Shown here piece by piece: positions 1 through 10,003 of a DNA stretch of 64,000 bases. Positions within the stretch are counted from its first letter, which is position 1. Each line of letters starts with the position of its first letter. The notes under the pieces were generated by a model, which saw only the letters and a program-made list of their open reading frames with translations, did no database searches and was not told the DNA's origin. The stretch spans positions 1 through 64,000 of the forward strand of contig JAFGRY010000026.1 in the NCBI GenBank assembly GCA_016934955.1, given 5' to 3'. A program made the position numbers and the translations under genes. Source of the stretch: a bacterium. Lineage in GTDB: Bacteria; Zhuqueibacterota; QNDG01; JAGLOF01.

Positions 1-3000
1 GTAAAGCTTCAAGGTGAATCCGTCATGTATGCCGACGATATGATACCATTGGCTCGTAGTCAGTGTGGTTGTGCTGAGTACGGTGTTCTGATCGTATCCC
101 TCAACGCCGAAGGTAATCGCCCCGACGGTATTGATGGAAAAATAGTAATGTCTGAACGAGGCATCACCTTTGCTCAGGATATATCTTCCACTGCTTGAAT
201 AATCATCGGGATTGATCCAGAAAGCAATAGACAGCGGCGGTCTGATACGCTGATCGGCATTATCCGGGATGGAGATATAGTCATTATCCCCATCAAAACT
301 GTATGCACAGTCTGAGCCCCCGAACTTGTCTGTGGTCAGGGTGGCACCGTGAACCGTACCGTTGTGTCCCTTGCCGCTTTCATCATCTGCATCACCGTTA
401 AAGGGGTAATAGGCCACCAGACCACCGCCGGGACGGTCCACAACTTCGTTAGAATAATCGCTCTCGGTATTTAAGCTGTCTACAGCTGTGATCCGGTAGT
501 AATACTGCTGACCGTTCGTAACGTCTGTATCCACATAAAACGTGTCCGGCGGAGAACTCGCCACGACACTATCGATAAGTGTAGTCGCCGGAGGATAGAT
601 ATCGCGATATATATTGTATTTGTGCAGTTTCGGTTCGCTGTTCTGGTCCCATCGCACCGTAACCTGACCGCTTTCGGCCTGGATCGTCAGGTTCTCCGGT
701 GCATCTACGGGAGGAAGAGTAATTGTAAAAACGGCGTCGCTGGTATCCCGGGGCCACCCGTCCGCAGTACTGATGAGAATGAGGCACTTGTCCGAGTCGG
801 TTGCGGGAACCGGCCAGGTATAGGAGCCGTCATTATCTGTGGAGGCGGCCACTTCGCTCCAGGTTGAACCGCTGTCAGTGGAGCATTCGATGGTGATCGG
901 TCCTGCGATTCCGCTGGACGTCCAGGTGATATTCCTATTGTCACCCGCTTCCCAGGATTCACCGCCGTTCGGTGCTGTCACCGTTATCGATCCGTTCTCG
1001 TACCAGCGGACACTTGGAACATTTGGTACTGCGGCCAGCAGATCCATATCCCCATCATTGTCCAGGTCTGCTGTATGAATCCCGTTGACGCCGGTCAAAC
1101 CTGTATCGATGACTGTTTTGCTCCAGCCGTTGCCGTTTTCATACCAGCGGATCGTGTCATCATACTGGGACGCAGTAGCTACATCCAGGTCTCCGTCACC
1201 GTCCAGATCAGCAGTAATGACATTGCAGGCGCCGCTGTCATGGACCGAGATGGCTGTTTCGGTCCAGGAGTTGCCGTTCTCGTACCAGGCGATTTTGTTA
1301 TCCATGCGGGAGGATGAGAGCACATCCAGATCGCCGTCGCCGTCAATATCCGCAGCATGGACAGATTCAGCGTTATTGGCGGAAGTCGAGATGACTGTGA
1401 TATTCCAGGAATTCCCATTCTCATACCAGGCAATCTTGCTGTCACCTTCAGAGGCGGAGAGCACATCGAGGTCGCCGTCACTGTCGATATCGGCGACATG
1501 GACCCATTTGGCGGTGTTCGCACCGGTGGAGATCACTGTCTCAGACCAGGAGTTGCCGTTCTCGAACCAGGCGATCTTGTTATCTGTGGATGAGGCGGAA
1601 ACTACATCGAGGTCGCCGTCACCGTCCATATCGCCGACCCGCACACTTTTTGCGATGATCGTGTTGGTGGTGATCACTGTCTTGTTCCAGGAGTTGCCGT
1701 TTTCGTACCAGGCGATGGTGTTGTCTTTGTACCCGGCTGCCAGTACATCCATGTCGCCGTCTCCGTCCAGATCGGCGGCCCAGACATCATCCGCTCCGTC
1801 AGCAGTGGTGGTGATCACATGCTCGCTCCAGGAATTGCCGTTCTCGAACCAGGCTACCTTGTCATCGGTATACGAAGCGGTTACTGCGTCCAGGTCGCCG
1901 TCGCCGTCGATATCAGCGGCACAGGCTGCAAAAACTCGATCCGCATTGGTAGTGATGGTGTCACCATGAAATACACCCGGAGCCTCCTCTGCGGCGATGG
2001 TGAACTGAAAGGTATACGGATCCGCCATGCTGCCGCCGCCGGTGCGTTGAATGCCGGTTGTCAGAGTCACCGTCACCACTTCGCCCGGTTCGAAACTGCC
2101 TATGGGGTCGAAGGTCATCGTATTGGTTCCACCTCCTGAAAAAGTGCCCTGGTGTTCTCCGGACTGGGAACCGTCCACATTGAACGTGAGATCATCATTG
2201 ATGGTTGTACCGTCTATATCATCATTAAAAATAATCTGGATATTTGACGAGGTGTCGATATCCACAGCATGTTGTGTGGGTGTGTGTGAGGTTACTCCCG
2301 GTTCCCAGGCGCTTTCACTGAATTCCGATGTATTATCAGACGGATCGGTGGCTGTAGCCGTGATGTAGGATCCTTCGGGGATTGAGGAAAAGATTGATAT
2401 TTCTCCTGCAGCATTCCCGCTCCCATCAGTTGTCGTTCCATCTGTGCCCAAATAGCTTTTACCCTCGCCGTATCCAGTCGGGTCTGGTGAACTGCTGTAA
2501 AAGAATTCAACAATGTATGTTGTACTGGGTGCTGAATGAAGCTGCCAGTATATGGTAGTATTGGCGTCAATAGCTACCGAATCAATGACCGGGTAATTCT
2601 GCAGGTTGTTCGCGCCGGTGTCCGAATCACCGGCATCATTGGCTGTCACTCCGTTACTACCCAGATCAATACCAAGGCCACTGTTGGAGTGAATGGCGTT
2701 TCTGGAGAGCAGATTGCCGGTTCCACTGCTTGCATCAATACCATCCCCTCCATTGTATGCTATCAGATTTCCTTCTCCGGATCCTGATCCGCCGATTTCA
2801 TTACTGGATCCGCTTATCAGAATTCCCGGACCTGTATTCCCTAAATCTTCAGTACCACTGCTATCTGTGCCGATGTAATTTCCCTGGATTGTGTTGCTAC
2901 CGCCACTAAATATCCAAATCCCGTTGCTTCCATTACCTGAAATAACATTACGCGTCAGGCTGGTGCTGCCGCCGACGGTATTTGAATTTGATTGGATTCG

Positions 3001-4464
3001 AATCCCGTTGCCTGTATTACTGAGTATTTCATCTCCATCGGCATCGGTGCCGATGAGATTGCCCTGGATGGTATTGCTGTTGCATCCCGAATTAATATAA
3101 ATTCCATCTCCCCATCCTGAAATCACATTGCCAGTGCCTGATGCATCACCCCCAATTGTATTTGCAGTCGCATTCGAAATAAAATAAATTCCTATACCAG
3201 TACTTGCTATGGCGACCGTTCCGGCTGCATTGGTTCCGATATAATTCCCCCGAATAAAATTACCGCTGCAGTTATATAAACGGATACCGGTCCCGGTGGT
3301 GGATATGATGTTTCTCGAGGAAGAGGTGTTGGAACCAATGTGATTACCCGTACCATCTTTTATCATAATACCTGTTTGACTGGTAGGTCCCAAAAGAAAA
3401 GTGCCGCCGACATCCATTCCGATATAATTGCCCCATATTTTATTGTTATCAGAATTGCTCTCATCGACATAAATATTATAAGCGGTTCCAGTACCTCCAT
3501 TGGCGGAGATGACATTCCCGGCACCTGTTGCAGTGCCTCCTATAGTGTTGGAAGCGCTGTTGTAGATATAGATTCCATGAGTAGTATTACCTATGGCAGA
3601 TGTACCAGTGCTGTCTGTACCGATAAAATTCCCCAGGATCGTATTGCTGTCTGATGAAAGCAGGTGAATACCGTATTGATCATTTCCTGATATGATATTC
3701 CGCATACCTGAAGAAGTGCCGCCTATCTGATTGCCAGTGGCTCCGCTTTCAAGCCTTATTCCTGATTGGGTGTTTCCCAGGTCGTCTGTCCCGGTGACAT
3801 CGGTTCCAATAAAATTGTTTTGTATTAAATTCCCAGTGGCACTGCTTCCGGCTATATAAATGCCGATTGAATTTCCAGAAATGGTGTTCCTCAAGACTGA
3901 TGAAGTACCACCAATGGTGTTTCCACCCACATTTTCAATAACGATGCCGCCTCCATTTCCCTGATTTACTGTGCCTGTCGTATCCGTACCAATATAACAT
4001 CCCTGAATCGTCTTGCTTCCGTTATATTGTATATAGATGCCATTCCCGCTGAACCGGTTGATGACCAGTGCTTTAATAGTGCATGTGGCACTGCCGCCAA
4101 CAAAATGAAGCCCATGTGCACCGCTACCGGCATTTGTTCCTTCAATTTCGATCAATGGGACATCACTATACCCCGACTGAGTCGTGCCGTCGATCGTGAC
4201 CGGTCCGGTAATTGTCGGCAATGCTGATGAAGGCTGTATGGTGAAAGGGGCACTTCCTGCAATATTGAACTGTATAAAATCGGTGCCGATATTTGCATTG
4301 GCATCAAGTATCGCCTGCCGCAGAGATCCAGCGCCGCTGTCACTGGTGTTGGTAACCATGATCTGGCTCCACGTAGTACTGCTTGAAATGCAGAGGAAGA
4401 AAAGTGTCAATTTAAGGTGAATGTTAATCCAGTTCCACTCAATATTTCCTCTCGATGTCTGCAT
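1..4464 (-). CDS. Giant secreted multidomain protein (beta-helix, FG-GAP propeller, LamG), 3' end outside window
   Basis: The minus-strand frame is open from the ATG at 4464 to the window edge (1,488 codons, no stop). AAGGAG lies 8 bases before the start. In order: a hydrophobic signal peptide to about residue 37; a GAGSLRQAI motif of the CSLREA type; a right-handed beta-helix (about 70-590) with many NxIGGT and GNYIGTD turns; an Ig-like Big_5 domain (about 725-820, HAVDIDTSSNIQIIFND); seven FG-GAP/VCBS blades (about 830-1155, DIDGDGDLDVLSAS then WYENGNSW), enough for one seven-bladed propeller; an Ig-like domain (TAPNGGESWEAG); a fibronectin-III domain; and a LamG-type lectin fold that is cut off. 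Such mosaics are cell-surface or secreted adhesins or carbohydrate-binding proteins. Substrate unknown. Like its neighbours it may end in the dockerin-like module, but that part is not visible. Confidence 0.85.
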   Translation of the reverse strand, partial: MQTSRGNIEWNWINIHLKLTLFFLCISSSTTWSQIMVTNTSDSGAGSLRQAILDANANIGTDFIQFNIAGSAPFTIQPSSALPTITGPVTIDGTTQSGYSDVPLIEIEGTNAGSGAHGLHFVGGSATCTIKALVINRFSGNGIYIQYNGSKTIQGCYIGTDTTGTVNQGNGGGIVIENVGGNTIGGTSSVLRNTISGNSIGIYIAGSSATGNLIQNNFIGTDVTGTDDLGNTQSGIRLESGATGNQIGGTSSGMRNIISGNDQYGIHLLSSDSNTILGNFIGTDSTGTSAIGNTTHGIYIYNSASNTIGGTATGAGNVISANGGTGTAYNIYVDESNSDNNKIWGNYIGMDVGGTFLLGPTSQTGIMIKDGTGNHIGSNTSSSRNIISTTGTGIRLYNCSGNFIRGNYIGTNAAGTVAIASTGIGIYFISNATANTIGGDASGTGNVISGWGDGIYINSGCNSNTIQGNLIGTDADGDEILSNTGNGIRIQSNSNTVGGSTSLTRNVISGNGSNGIWIFSGGSNTIQGNYIGTDSSGTEDLGNTGPGILISGSSNEIGGSGSGEGNLIAYNGGDGIDASSGTGNLLSRNAIHSNSGLGIDLGSNGVTANDAGDSDTGANNLQNYPVIDSVAIDANTTIYWQLHSAPSTTYIVEFFYSSSPDPTGYGEGKSYLGTDGTTTDGSGNAAGEISIFSSIPEGSYITATATDPSDNTSEFSESAWEPGVTSHTPTQHAVDIDTSSNIQIIFNDDIDGTTINDDLTFNVDGSQSGEHQGTFSGGGTNTMTFDPIGSFEPGEVVTVTLTTGIQRTGGGSMADPYTFQFTIAAEEAPGVFHGDTITTNADRVFAACAADIDGDGDLDAVTASYTDDKVAWFENGNSWSEHVITTTADGADDVWAADLDGDGDMDVLAAGYKDNTIAWYENGNSWNKTVITTNTIIAKSVRVGDMDGDGDLDVVSASSTDNKIAWFENGNSWSETVISTGANTAKWVHVADIDSDGDLDVLSASEGDSKIAWYENGNSWNITVISTSANNAESVHAADIDGDGDLDVLSSSRMDNKIAWYENGNSWTETAISVHDSGACNVITADLDGDGDLDVATASQYDDTIRWYENGNGWSKTVIDTGLTGVNGIHTADLDNDGDMDLLAAVPNVPSVRWYENGSITVTAPNGGESWEAGDNRNITWTSSGIAGPITIECSTDSGSTWSEVAASTDNDGSYTWPVPATDSDKCLILISTADGWPRDTSDAVFTITLPPVDAPENLTIQAESGQVTVRWDQNSEPKLHKYNIYRDIYPPATTLIDSVVASSPPDTFYVDTDVTNGQQYYYRITAVDSLNTESDYSNEVVDRPGGGLVAYYPFNGDADDESGKGHNGTVHGATLTTDKFGGSDCAYSFDGDNDYISIPDNADQRIRPPLSIAFWINPDDYSSSGRYILSKGDASFRHYYFSINTVGAITFGVEGYDQNTVLSTTTLTTSQWYHIVGIHDGFTLKLY

Positions 4465-4517
4465 AGCTTTACTCCTTTTTGTGAATCTTCGGTTTCCCTC
4501 CATGAAACACTGATATG

Positions 4518-4865
4518 CTAGTCACATCTTCTTAGATCGACCTTCAATTTGTTATATTTCCTATGATCAATTGTAAACCTGCCTCCCAATCTGGTTGCAC
4601 CATCGATAATGTGAAGTTCCCAGTGTGCCGAAGAAATTATCTGGGACGAGTCTGCGATAAAGGTAAAACTGCCGTTGCCGATAATAACGCCATTGCCGAC
4701 CAGCATCCAAAGGGACCTCACTCCGCTACCGTGGACATGGCCCTCGGCATTAACATCCAAGTCCAGATGAATTTCGACCGTCCGGTTTTCCGCTTTTCCC
4801 CGCCAGTGTCCAATCAGGGCTGAGCGATTAAAGGCCATGCTCTGTTCGTAATGGATAGTCTGCAT
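4518..4865 (-). CDS. Small conserved-looking protein of unknown function
   Basis: A 115-residue reading frame preceded by GAAGGATAG at good Shine-Dalgarno spacing from the ATG. No signal peptide or membrane segment is visible. It is rich in short beta-like stretches (GHWRGKAENRTVEIHLDLDV, VIIGNGSFTFIADSSQ), which could form a small barrel of lipocalin or avidin type, but I do not recognise the family. It sits alone between the giant surface protein and the two-component operon, separated from the latter by about 200 bases, so it is probably a single-gene unit. Function unknown. Confidence 0.55.
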   Translation of the reverse strand: MQTIHYEQSMAFNRSALIGHWRGKAENRTVEIHLDLDVNAEGHVHGSGVRSLWMLVGNGVIIGNGSFTFIADSSQIISSAHWELHIIDGATRLGGRFTIDHRKYNKLKVDLRRCD

Positions 4866-5068
4866 TTTCTATCCTTCATGGGGAAAAAGAATTATTTTAA
4901 ACGCAGATGCGTACGAATGCCCTATGATAGGAATTATTTATTCTTGATGAGTGATGGAGTTGTGAAGTAGTTGTTAAAATTATGTGAAGAGTGATGTGGC
5001 GACCTAGCAGTCGTTATGTCTGAACATTGCGACGGTCGGGCAGGGAAAACAGGTAGTTGAAAATGCGT

Positions 5069-7009
5069 TTATTCTTTCCGGGCAGCTGTGGTGATCTGCT
5101 CTCCCGGTTCCAAAGGGCGAAATCGCATATAATCAAAATCAGCCCTGGCTCCGGCGGGTACGAACCAGCATTCCCCATTGATGAGCAGCCGCTGAATCTG
5201 ATCCCTATTGGAATTGCTTAGCACTCCCTCGAGCAGCGGCTCAAACGGCGTGTCATCATTTCTGCTCAGCACCAGAATTCTGTTCCCGTCGCGGCAAATC
5301 CGGAAAATGAAAGGTTCTCTGCCTGTTTGTGGTGTGTCGGGGAGAGTAAAACGCATCGCTCCCGAAGCGGTGGTTCCCGTCTGATCGTAGAGTGTTGCTT
5401 CTATGCCGCCAACCGGTTTTATATTGGTGAGCCGTCTGACCTCCAGGACGGTTCCGTCACTTTTTTCCAGATCGAAAAGAATGCCCAGTGCGATATCCTG
5501 GGAATTCGTTCCGTCATGAAAAGAATAGATTACCCGGGTTTCCAGCTCCCAGCGGGTACCGCTGAAAAAGAATCCGATCTCTGTCGCCGGATAGTACCAG
5601 TACCAGGCTCTGAAATTGGGCAGATAGGCCGCGTTGTGACGGGGGATCATCATCGGGTCCAGCCGGTAGCGCAGAAATCCGGGGCGTTCCCGCAGTGACC
5701 AGCGGCCGAAGGACGCGTTGCCGTACACATTGGGACCGGACCATTGCAGCACGGTCCAGGGCGCGGACAGCGTGTCGGCATCGAAGTGGTCTATGAACGG
5801 TGCTGTAAGAACCGGTGCATCCGGAGAATTCGGAATCGGCCTTTCCGGCTCCTGCAGGTGGTGGTGCTCGATGGATTTCAGCACCAGAAGCGCCCGGGTC
5901 AGATCTTCCTGGACAAGCGTCATGGGATTGCCTGGTGTGGGCTCTTCCATACCCATTGTCCAGAGGTCATACTGGCTCGAACGGATGCTTCGGAACAGGA
6001 TGCGGCCCCCGTCCGGGCTCCAGACGGGATTGTCGAATCCCCGTATACCATGAGATCCGGTTGTCAGTCGTGTTATTTGACGGGTTTTCCGGGAAAAACA
6101 GTAAATATGACGGTGATCACCCTCCATAGAATCATAGGCAATCCTGTCACCGTCCGGTGAAAAAGTGAACCCCCGGGCATTAATATCAAGAGAGAGAAAT
6201 TCCTCCCGCTCCCCGGTGTTCGGATCTATCAGCGCCATACGCTTGGGCGGGTTCCGTCGGAAATCGTATGTCTCGGCCAGAAGGATGGTGTCGTCAGGCG
6301 ACCAGTCCTGTGGATATATGAGAGAATGCGGCGACTCAAGCACTACTCGGGTTTCGCCGGTCTTCAGATCCGCGCACCGCAGTTCACACGCGAAAAATCC
6401 CGTGTACCACATATATGCCACGCACTCCCCGTCCCGTGACCAGGCGGGGTGACACGCATATGTTTGCGTTCGATCCCACTCTGTATCGGTCAGGTACGTC
6501 ACGGTTCCCGATGACAAGTCTTTCACAACGAGATTGCCGGTATTCCAGTCTGTATACGCCTGCATGGTACCGTCAAATGATGTCGCCACGTAAGGGTCGA
6601 TCCCCGTGCGCTGGAAGTACCAGTGAACCAGAGGATGAACGCTCGCCGGGCCCGTTTCGAGACCGGAGAGGCGGGAGCGGGCGAGAGCAGCGAACTGCGT
6701 CTGATCGGCATAATCCCTGATGATCCGTTTATAGATGCTTTCCGCCCGCGGGTCCCCCAGCTTCTCATAACAGCCGCCCATCTGCAGCAGTGACCTGGCG
6801 GCGAGGTCGGCCGCGGTTTCCGGTTGGTCCAGAATCCGTTCGTACAGGTCGAGCGCCCTTGCCAGGTCACCCTGTACCGTCTCTGCGTAGCGGGCCGAAC
6901 GGAAGAGTAATTCGGCGTTTTCCTGCCCCGAGGTTATGCTTCCCGAGAAGAGCAGTACAATGAACGTCAGAGGCCGGCAGAGAGATCGCAGTAAGGCAGA
7001 GTATCGCAT
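5069..7009 (-). CDS. Secreted TPR and TolB-like beta-propeller protein with C-terminal lectin-like domain
   Basis: The 646-residue protein starts at the ATG at 7009, seven bases after the response-regulator stop. A longer frame runs up into that gene but has no signal peptide at its start. A signal peptide (LTFIVLLFSGSITSGQ) is followed by a TPR region (about 30-110, ALDLYERILDQPETAADLAARSL). Then come PD40/TolB-type propeller blades (about 120-400, e.g. HPAWSRDGECVAY, FTFSPDGDRIAYD, NPVWSPDGGRILF). A C-terminal beta-sandwich (about 420-646, FIDHFDADTLSAPWTVLQW) resembles concanavalin-like lectin domains. It is probably periplasmic or surface located. Operon position after a kinase and regulator suggests it is a target or accessory sensor of that pathway (inference). 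Confidence 0.8.
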   Translation of the reverse strand: MRYSALLRSLCRPLTFIVLLFSGSITSGQENAELLFRSARYAETVQGDLARALDLYERILDQPETAADLAARSLLQMGGCYEKLGDPRAESIYKRIIRDYADQTQFAALARSRLSGLETGPASVHPLVHWYFQRTGIDPYVATSFDGTMQAYTDWNTGNLVVKDLSSGTVTYLTDTEWDRTQTYACHPAWSRDGECVAYMWYTGFFACELRCADLKTGETRVVLESPHSLIYPQDWSPDDTILLAETYDFRRNPPKRMALIDPNTGEREEFLSLDINARGFTFSPDGDRIAYDSMEGDHRHIYCFSRKTRQITRLTTGSHGIRGFDNPVWSPDGGRILFRSIRSSQYDLWTMGMEEPTPGNPMTLVQEDLTRALLVLKSIEHHHLQEPERPIPNSPDAPVLTAPFIDHFDADTLSAPWTVLQWSGPNVYGNASFGRWSLRERPGFLRYRLDPMMIPRHNAAYLPNFRAWYWYYPATEIGFFFSGTRWELETRVIYSFHDGTNSQDIALGILFDLEKSDGTVLEVRRLTNIKPVGGIEATLYDQTGTTASGAMRFTLPDTPQTGREPFIFRICRDGNRILVLSRNDDTPFEPLLEGVLSNSNRDQIQRLLINGECWFVPAGARADFDYMRFRPLEPGEQITTAARKE

Positions 7010-7016
7010 ACCGGTA

Positions 7017-7727
7017 TTATTCCTGTTCCGCATCAGTGACAAACCGGTACCCGACACCGTGCACGCTGACCAGAAAGCGGGGGTTCGCCGGATCCGGCTC
7101 GAGTTTTTTCCGCAGATGGGCGATGTGGGTGTCGATGGTGCGGGCGGTGACATACACATCCCTTCCCCAAATCCTGTCCAGAATGTCATCCCTTTCCAGC
7201 ACCTTGCCCCGATGTTGAGCCAGCAGACGCAGAAGCGCGAACTCATAGGCGGTAAGATGCACCTGATGTCCGCTTTTCTTCAGCACATACTTTTCAAAAT
7301 TGACTTCCACGTCCCCGAACCTGCAGATGCTGATCCAGTCCGGTTCATCCGCAGCATGCCCCGCCCGTCGCAGGAGTGCTTTGATTCGTGCCAGCAGCTC
7401 CCGGGGACTGAACGGCTTGGTCAGGTAGTCATCGGCGCCGATTTCCAGCCCCAGAATTTTATCCGCTTCATGATCCCGTGCGGTAAGCATGATGACAGGC
7501 GTCCTGGTCCCGCCCGCCCGGAGCTGTTTGCATACCTCGAAGCCGTCGATACCCGGCAGCATCACATCCAGTACGATACAGTCGAATGATCCTTCTTGTG
7601 CCAGAGCCAGTCCCTGTTCACCGTCGGGTACGGCTGTCACCGTGAATCCCTCGAAGGCCAAATCGTCTTCCAGGCCCATGCGGATTCGTTCTTCATCTTC
7701 TACGATCAGAATCGTGCCCTTTTCCAT
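7017..7727 (-). CDS. OmpR/PhoB-family response regulator
   Basis: A 236-residue protein with an N-terminal receiver domain (acidic DE pair at 11-12, phospho-acceptor Asp54 in IVLDVMLPGIDG, conserved Lys in LTKPFSPRELLARI) and a C-terminal winged-helix DNA-binding domain (about 130-232, ending in DTHIAHLRKKLEPDPANP and VHGVGYRF). The length is normal for the family. It lies 11 bases downstream of the histidine kinase and seven bases upstream of the TPR-propeller gene, so the three genes are almost certainly co-transcribed. The kinase is expected to phosphorylate Asp54; DNA targets are unknown. Confidence 0.95.
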   Translation of the reverse strand: MEKGTILIVEDEERIRMGLEDDLAFEGFTVTAVPDGEQGLALAQEGSFDCIVLDVMLPGIDGFEVCKQLRAGGTRTPVIMLTARDHEADKILGLEIGADDYLTKPFSPRELLARIKALLRRAGHAADEPDWISICRFGDVEVNFEKYVLKKSGHQVHLTAYEFALLRLLAQHRGKVLERDDILDRIWGRDVYVTARTIDTHIAHLRKKLEPDPANPRFLVSVHGVGYRFVTDAEQE

Positions 7728-7738
7728 CGGAATAATCC

Positions 7739-9805
7739 TTATTTAACGGGAATGGTAATAGTAAACGTACTGCCCTCTCCGGCCCGGCTTTCTACGGTGA
7801 TGGTGCCGCCGTGTGCCCGGATTATCTGGCTGACCAGCGTCAACCCAAGGCCGCTGCCCTTGACGCCGCCGGCTTTTGTCTCACTGGTCCTGTAGAACTC
7901 CCGGAATATTTTTTTCTGTTCTTCTGAGGGAATCCCGATTCCCCAATCCCGCACCGATACGGTCACCGGTCCTTCTGTGCCGTATGCCTGAATCTCGATC
8001 CGACAGGTGTCCCCCGAGAATTTTACCGCATTGTCAACTAAATTGTATAAAGCCTGCTCAAGGGCCACCGCGTCACCCCGCACCAGGGGCAGGTCGGTTG
8101 AAATATTCGCATGGATCATGCAGCGGGTATCCAGAAGCCGGCTCTGTGTTTCGGTGATAACTTTTAAAATAACCGGCGCGAGGTTTATTCTCTCGAAATG
8201 AAAAATGTTTCTGCTCTTATCCATTTTTGTATAATCAAGAATGTTGTTGACCAGCAGTTTCAACCGTTCGCTCTGTTCGACAAGTACCTGATAGTACTGC
8301 CGGCGCCGGGCGTCAGACGGAACACGTCCTGAAAAGAGCATTTCCGAGAGCTGGCGGATGGATGTCAAAGGATTTTTAATGTCGTGAGAAACCGCCGCGA
8401 CAAAGTCGGTCTTGATCCGGGTCAGTTCCATTTCACGATGGATGGTGCGGTAGGTGAGGATGAGCCCGAACAGCAGCAGGCATCCGATGAGAATGAACAT
8501 ATAGACATAGATGCTGTGCCGGGAAAACAGTAATGTTTCCCACCAGGGCTGCTCCTGTTCATAGAATTCCAGTGACCAGGGCGGAAAACGGTCCTTCAGG
8601 TCTGTACGCAGCAGCGGCGTAGATTCCGGTTTCGGTGCGGCGGCAAGGAGCTGCCCTCTTTCATCCCGAATGAGGCAGAAAACGGGTGCCGTGCCGATGA
8701 TAGCATGAAGTTTCAGGGGCAGTTGGTCTCGCAGGCGGGGCCTGCTCAGGAGTATCCCCCAGCGGCTGCCTTCTCCCTCTCCACTGTTTTCAAGAAGACA
8801 CATATCGCAGTGTTGTCCCGGACTCTCCAGCAGGATCTTCCTCTGTTCGAATATATCATCCGTGCGGGCCAGAAGAATGCCCGCTTTTTCCTGGAAGAGG
8901 TGATATCGTCCGGTTCTCTCCTGCATCACCGTTTCACGTTCTCGCCACTGTGCGAGACTGTCCAGCAGGAACGCTGAAAAAGGGCCGCCGGATACAGCAA
9001 GAGTCTGCACGGCGTCCAGACATTCCATTTCCAGCCATTCAAACGTGTTACGGTCGATCGCAAGTGTGCCTCCCAGCAGCAGCTGCATGAGATCCGAATA
9101 AGAAATCCCGGCCTGATGGAAATCCCCGGTTTTTTGATAGATTGCACCCATTTCCAGTAGTGCGGCCGCCTGAGCGGGGACACCCGCATCGAGTACCGAA
9201 GAACCGCACTCATCTATCATTCTTTTGTAGATTGCCAGCGACTCCCGCCACTCGTTCGCTTTTTGCTTCACTCTGGCAAGGGCACAGAGAATCCGGGCCC
9301 TGTCGCCGGCCGCCATCGTTTCCCGATACGCCTGTTCATACCATTCCGCTGCTGCGGTGTACTGATGCCGGACAAATTCACAGGTGTGTCCGTTTCTGAC
9401 AGCCGGGGACTGCGCCCTTTCTTCGGCAGCCAGAGAAGGGGTTGGCGAAAATTGCAGGTAGAGTAAACATTGACCCGGGAAGCGTATCTCTCCATCCGGG
9501 GTTACGGTAAAGAACGCCTCGACTGCCGGATACCGTGTTCGCAGGCTGCAGCAGAGAGCGGGGACTGATGCCGCATGCTCGCGGTGGGTTCGGACGAGCC
9601 GGTCCAGTTCAGCGCAGAGAGTCTCCCAGTGTGCGTCGAGAGTCCGATCAAACTCCGCTGCAAGCCGGCTGCAATGATCCTGGCGCCCCTTTGCCGTCAG
9701 GGCCTGATCGTTACGGATACCGCGGAAGGCAAGATAGCCCAGCATGATACACGGCAGCGCGATGCCGAGGAGAAAGCAGATGACGATGTTGGTTGTTTTC
9801 GACAT
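7739..9805 (-). CDS. Membrane sensor histidine kinase with extracytoplasmic TPR-like sensor domain
   Basis: The 688-residue protein has a first membrane segment (about 6-27), a long extracytoplasmic region (about 28-425), a second membrane segment (YMFILIGCLLLFGLIL, about 428-450), a HisKA domain with H-box SHDIKNPLTSIRQL (His near 473), and a HATPase domain with N box (NLVDNAVKFSG), G1 (RDWGIGIP) and G2 (GSGLGLTLV). The sensor region contains TPR-like helices (YTAAAEWYEQAYRETMAAGD, ALLEMGAIYQKTGDFHQAG), unusual for a periplasmic input domain. It leads the operon with the OmpR-type regulator and the TPR-propeller protein, and has its own consensus promoter at 9950-9978. The signal is unknown; the TPR sensor suggests a protein partner. 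Confidence 0.93.
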   Translation of the reverse strand: MSKTTNIVICFLLGIALPCIMLGYLAFRGIRNDQALTAKGRQDHCSRLAAEFDRTLDAHWETLCAELDRLVRTHREHAASVPALCCSLRTRYPAVEAFFTVTPDGEIRFPGQCLLYLQFSPTPSLAAEERAQSPAVRNGHTCEFVRHQYTAAAEWYEQAYRETMAAGDRARILCALARVKQKANEWRESLAIYKRMIDECGSSVLDAGVPAQAAALLEMGAIYQKTGDFHQAGISYSDLMQLLLGGTLAIDRNTFEWLEMECLDAVQTLAVSGGPFSAFLLDSLAQWRERETVMQERTGRYHLFQEKAGILLARTDDIFEQRKILLESPGQHCDMCLLENSGEGEGSRWGILLSRPRLRDQLPLKLHAIIGTAPVFCLIRDERGQLLAAAPKPESTPLLRTDLKDRFPPWSLEFYEQEQPWWETLLFSRHSIYVYMFILIGCLLLFGLILTYRTIHREMELTRIKTDFVAAVSHDIKNPLTSIRQLSEMLFSGRVPSDARRRQYYQVLVEQSERLKLLVNNILDYTKMDKSRNIFHFERINLAPVILKVITETQSRLLDTRCMIHANISTDLPLVRGDAVALEQALYNLVDNAVKFSGDTCRIEIQAYGTEGPVTVSVRDWGIGIPSEEQKKIFREFYRTSETKAGGVKGSGLGLTLVSQIIRAHGGTITVESRAGEGSTFTITIPVK

Positions 9806-9949
9806 ATGTGGTCCGGACGCAGGGATCAGAGTAAACCCGCTTCCCGGGATCGCGAGAGTTTGCGTGACTTCCTGCAGATCAGGCGTGCCTGGGAAAAGAG
9901 ACAGCAGGAGAAATCATTCCGGTATTGGTAAATGTAAATTTATAGAGGA

Positions 9950-9978
9950 ATAATAGTTATCAGAGCAGTCAATGTCAA
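9950..9978 (-). promoter_or_regulatory. Consensus sigma70-type promoter of the two-component operon
   Basis: On the minus strand TTGACA (9978-9973) is followed by a 17-base spacer and TATTAT (9955-9950). It lies about 145 bases before the histidine-kinase ATG and just past the terminator of the upstream peptidase gene, where an independent promoter is expected. A start site would fall near 9943. Confidence 0.6.
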
Positions 9979-10003
9979 GCGGAAATTCGGGAATATCAGT
10001 CCG

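Noticed and set aside
1085..1969. 294-codon plus-strand frame with internal repeats
   Set aside because: It is the shadow of the repeated FG-GAP blades of the minus-strand gene; its Ser/Pro-rich repeats mirror the DGDGDLD coding repeats and it has no ribosome-binding site.
998..1970. Regular ~140-base repeats that might be a CRISPR or satellite array
   Set aside because: They are in-frame protein repeats of a propeller with third-base drift, not constant repeats with unique spacers.
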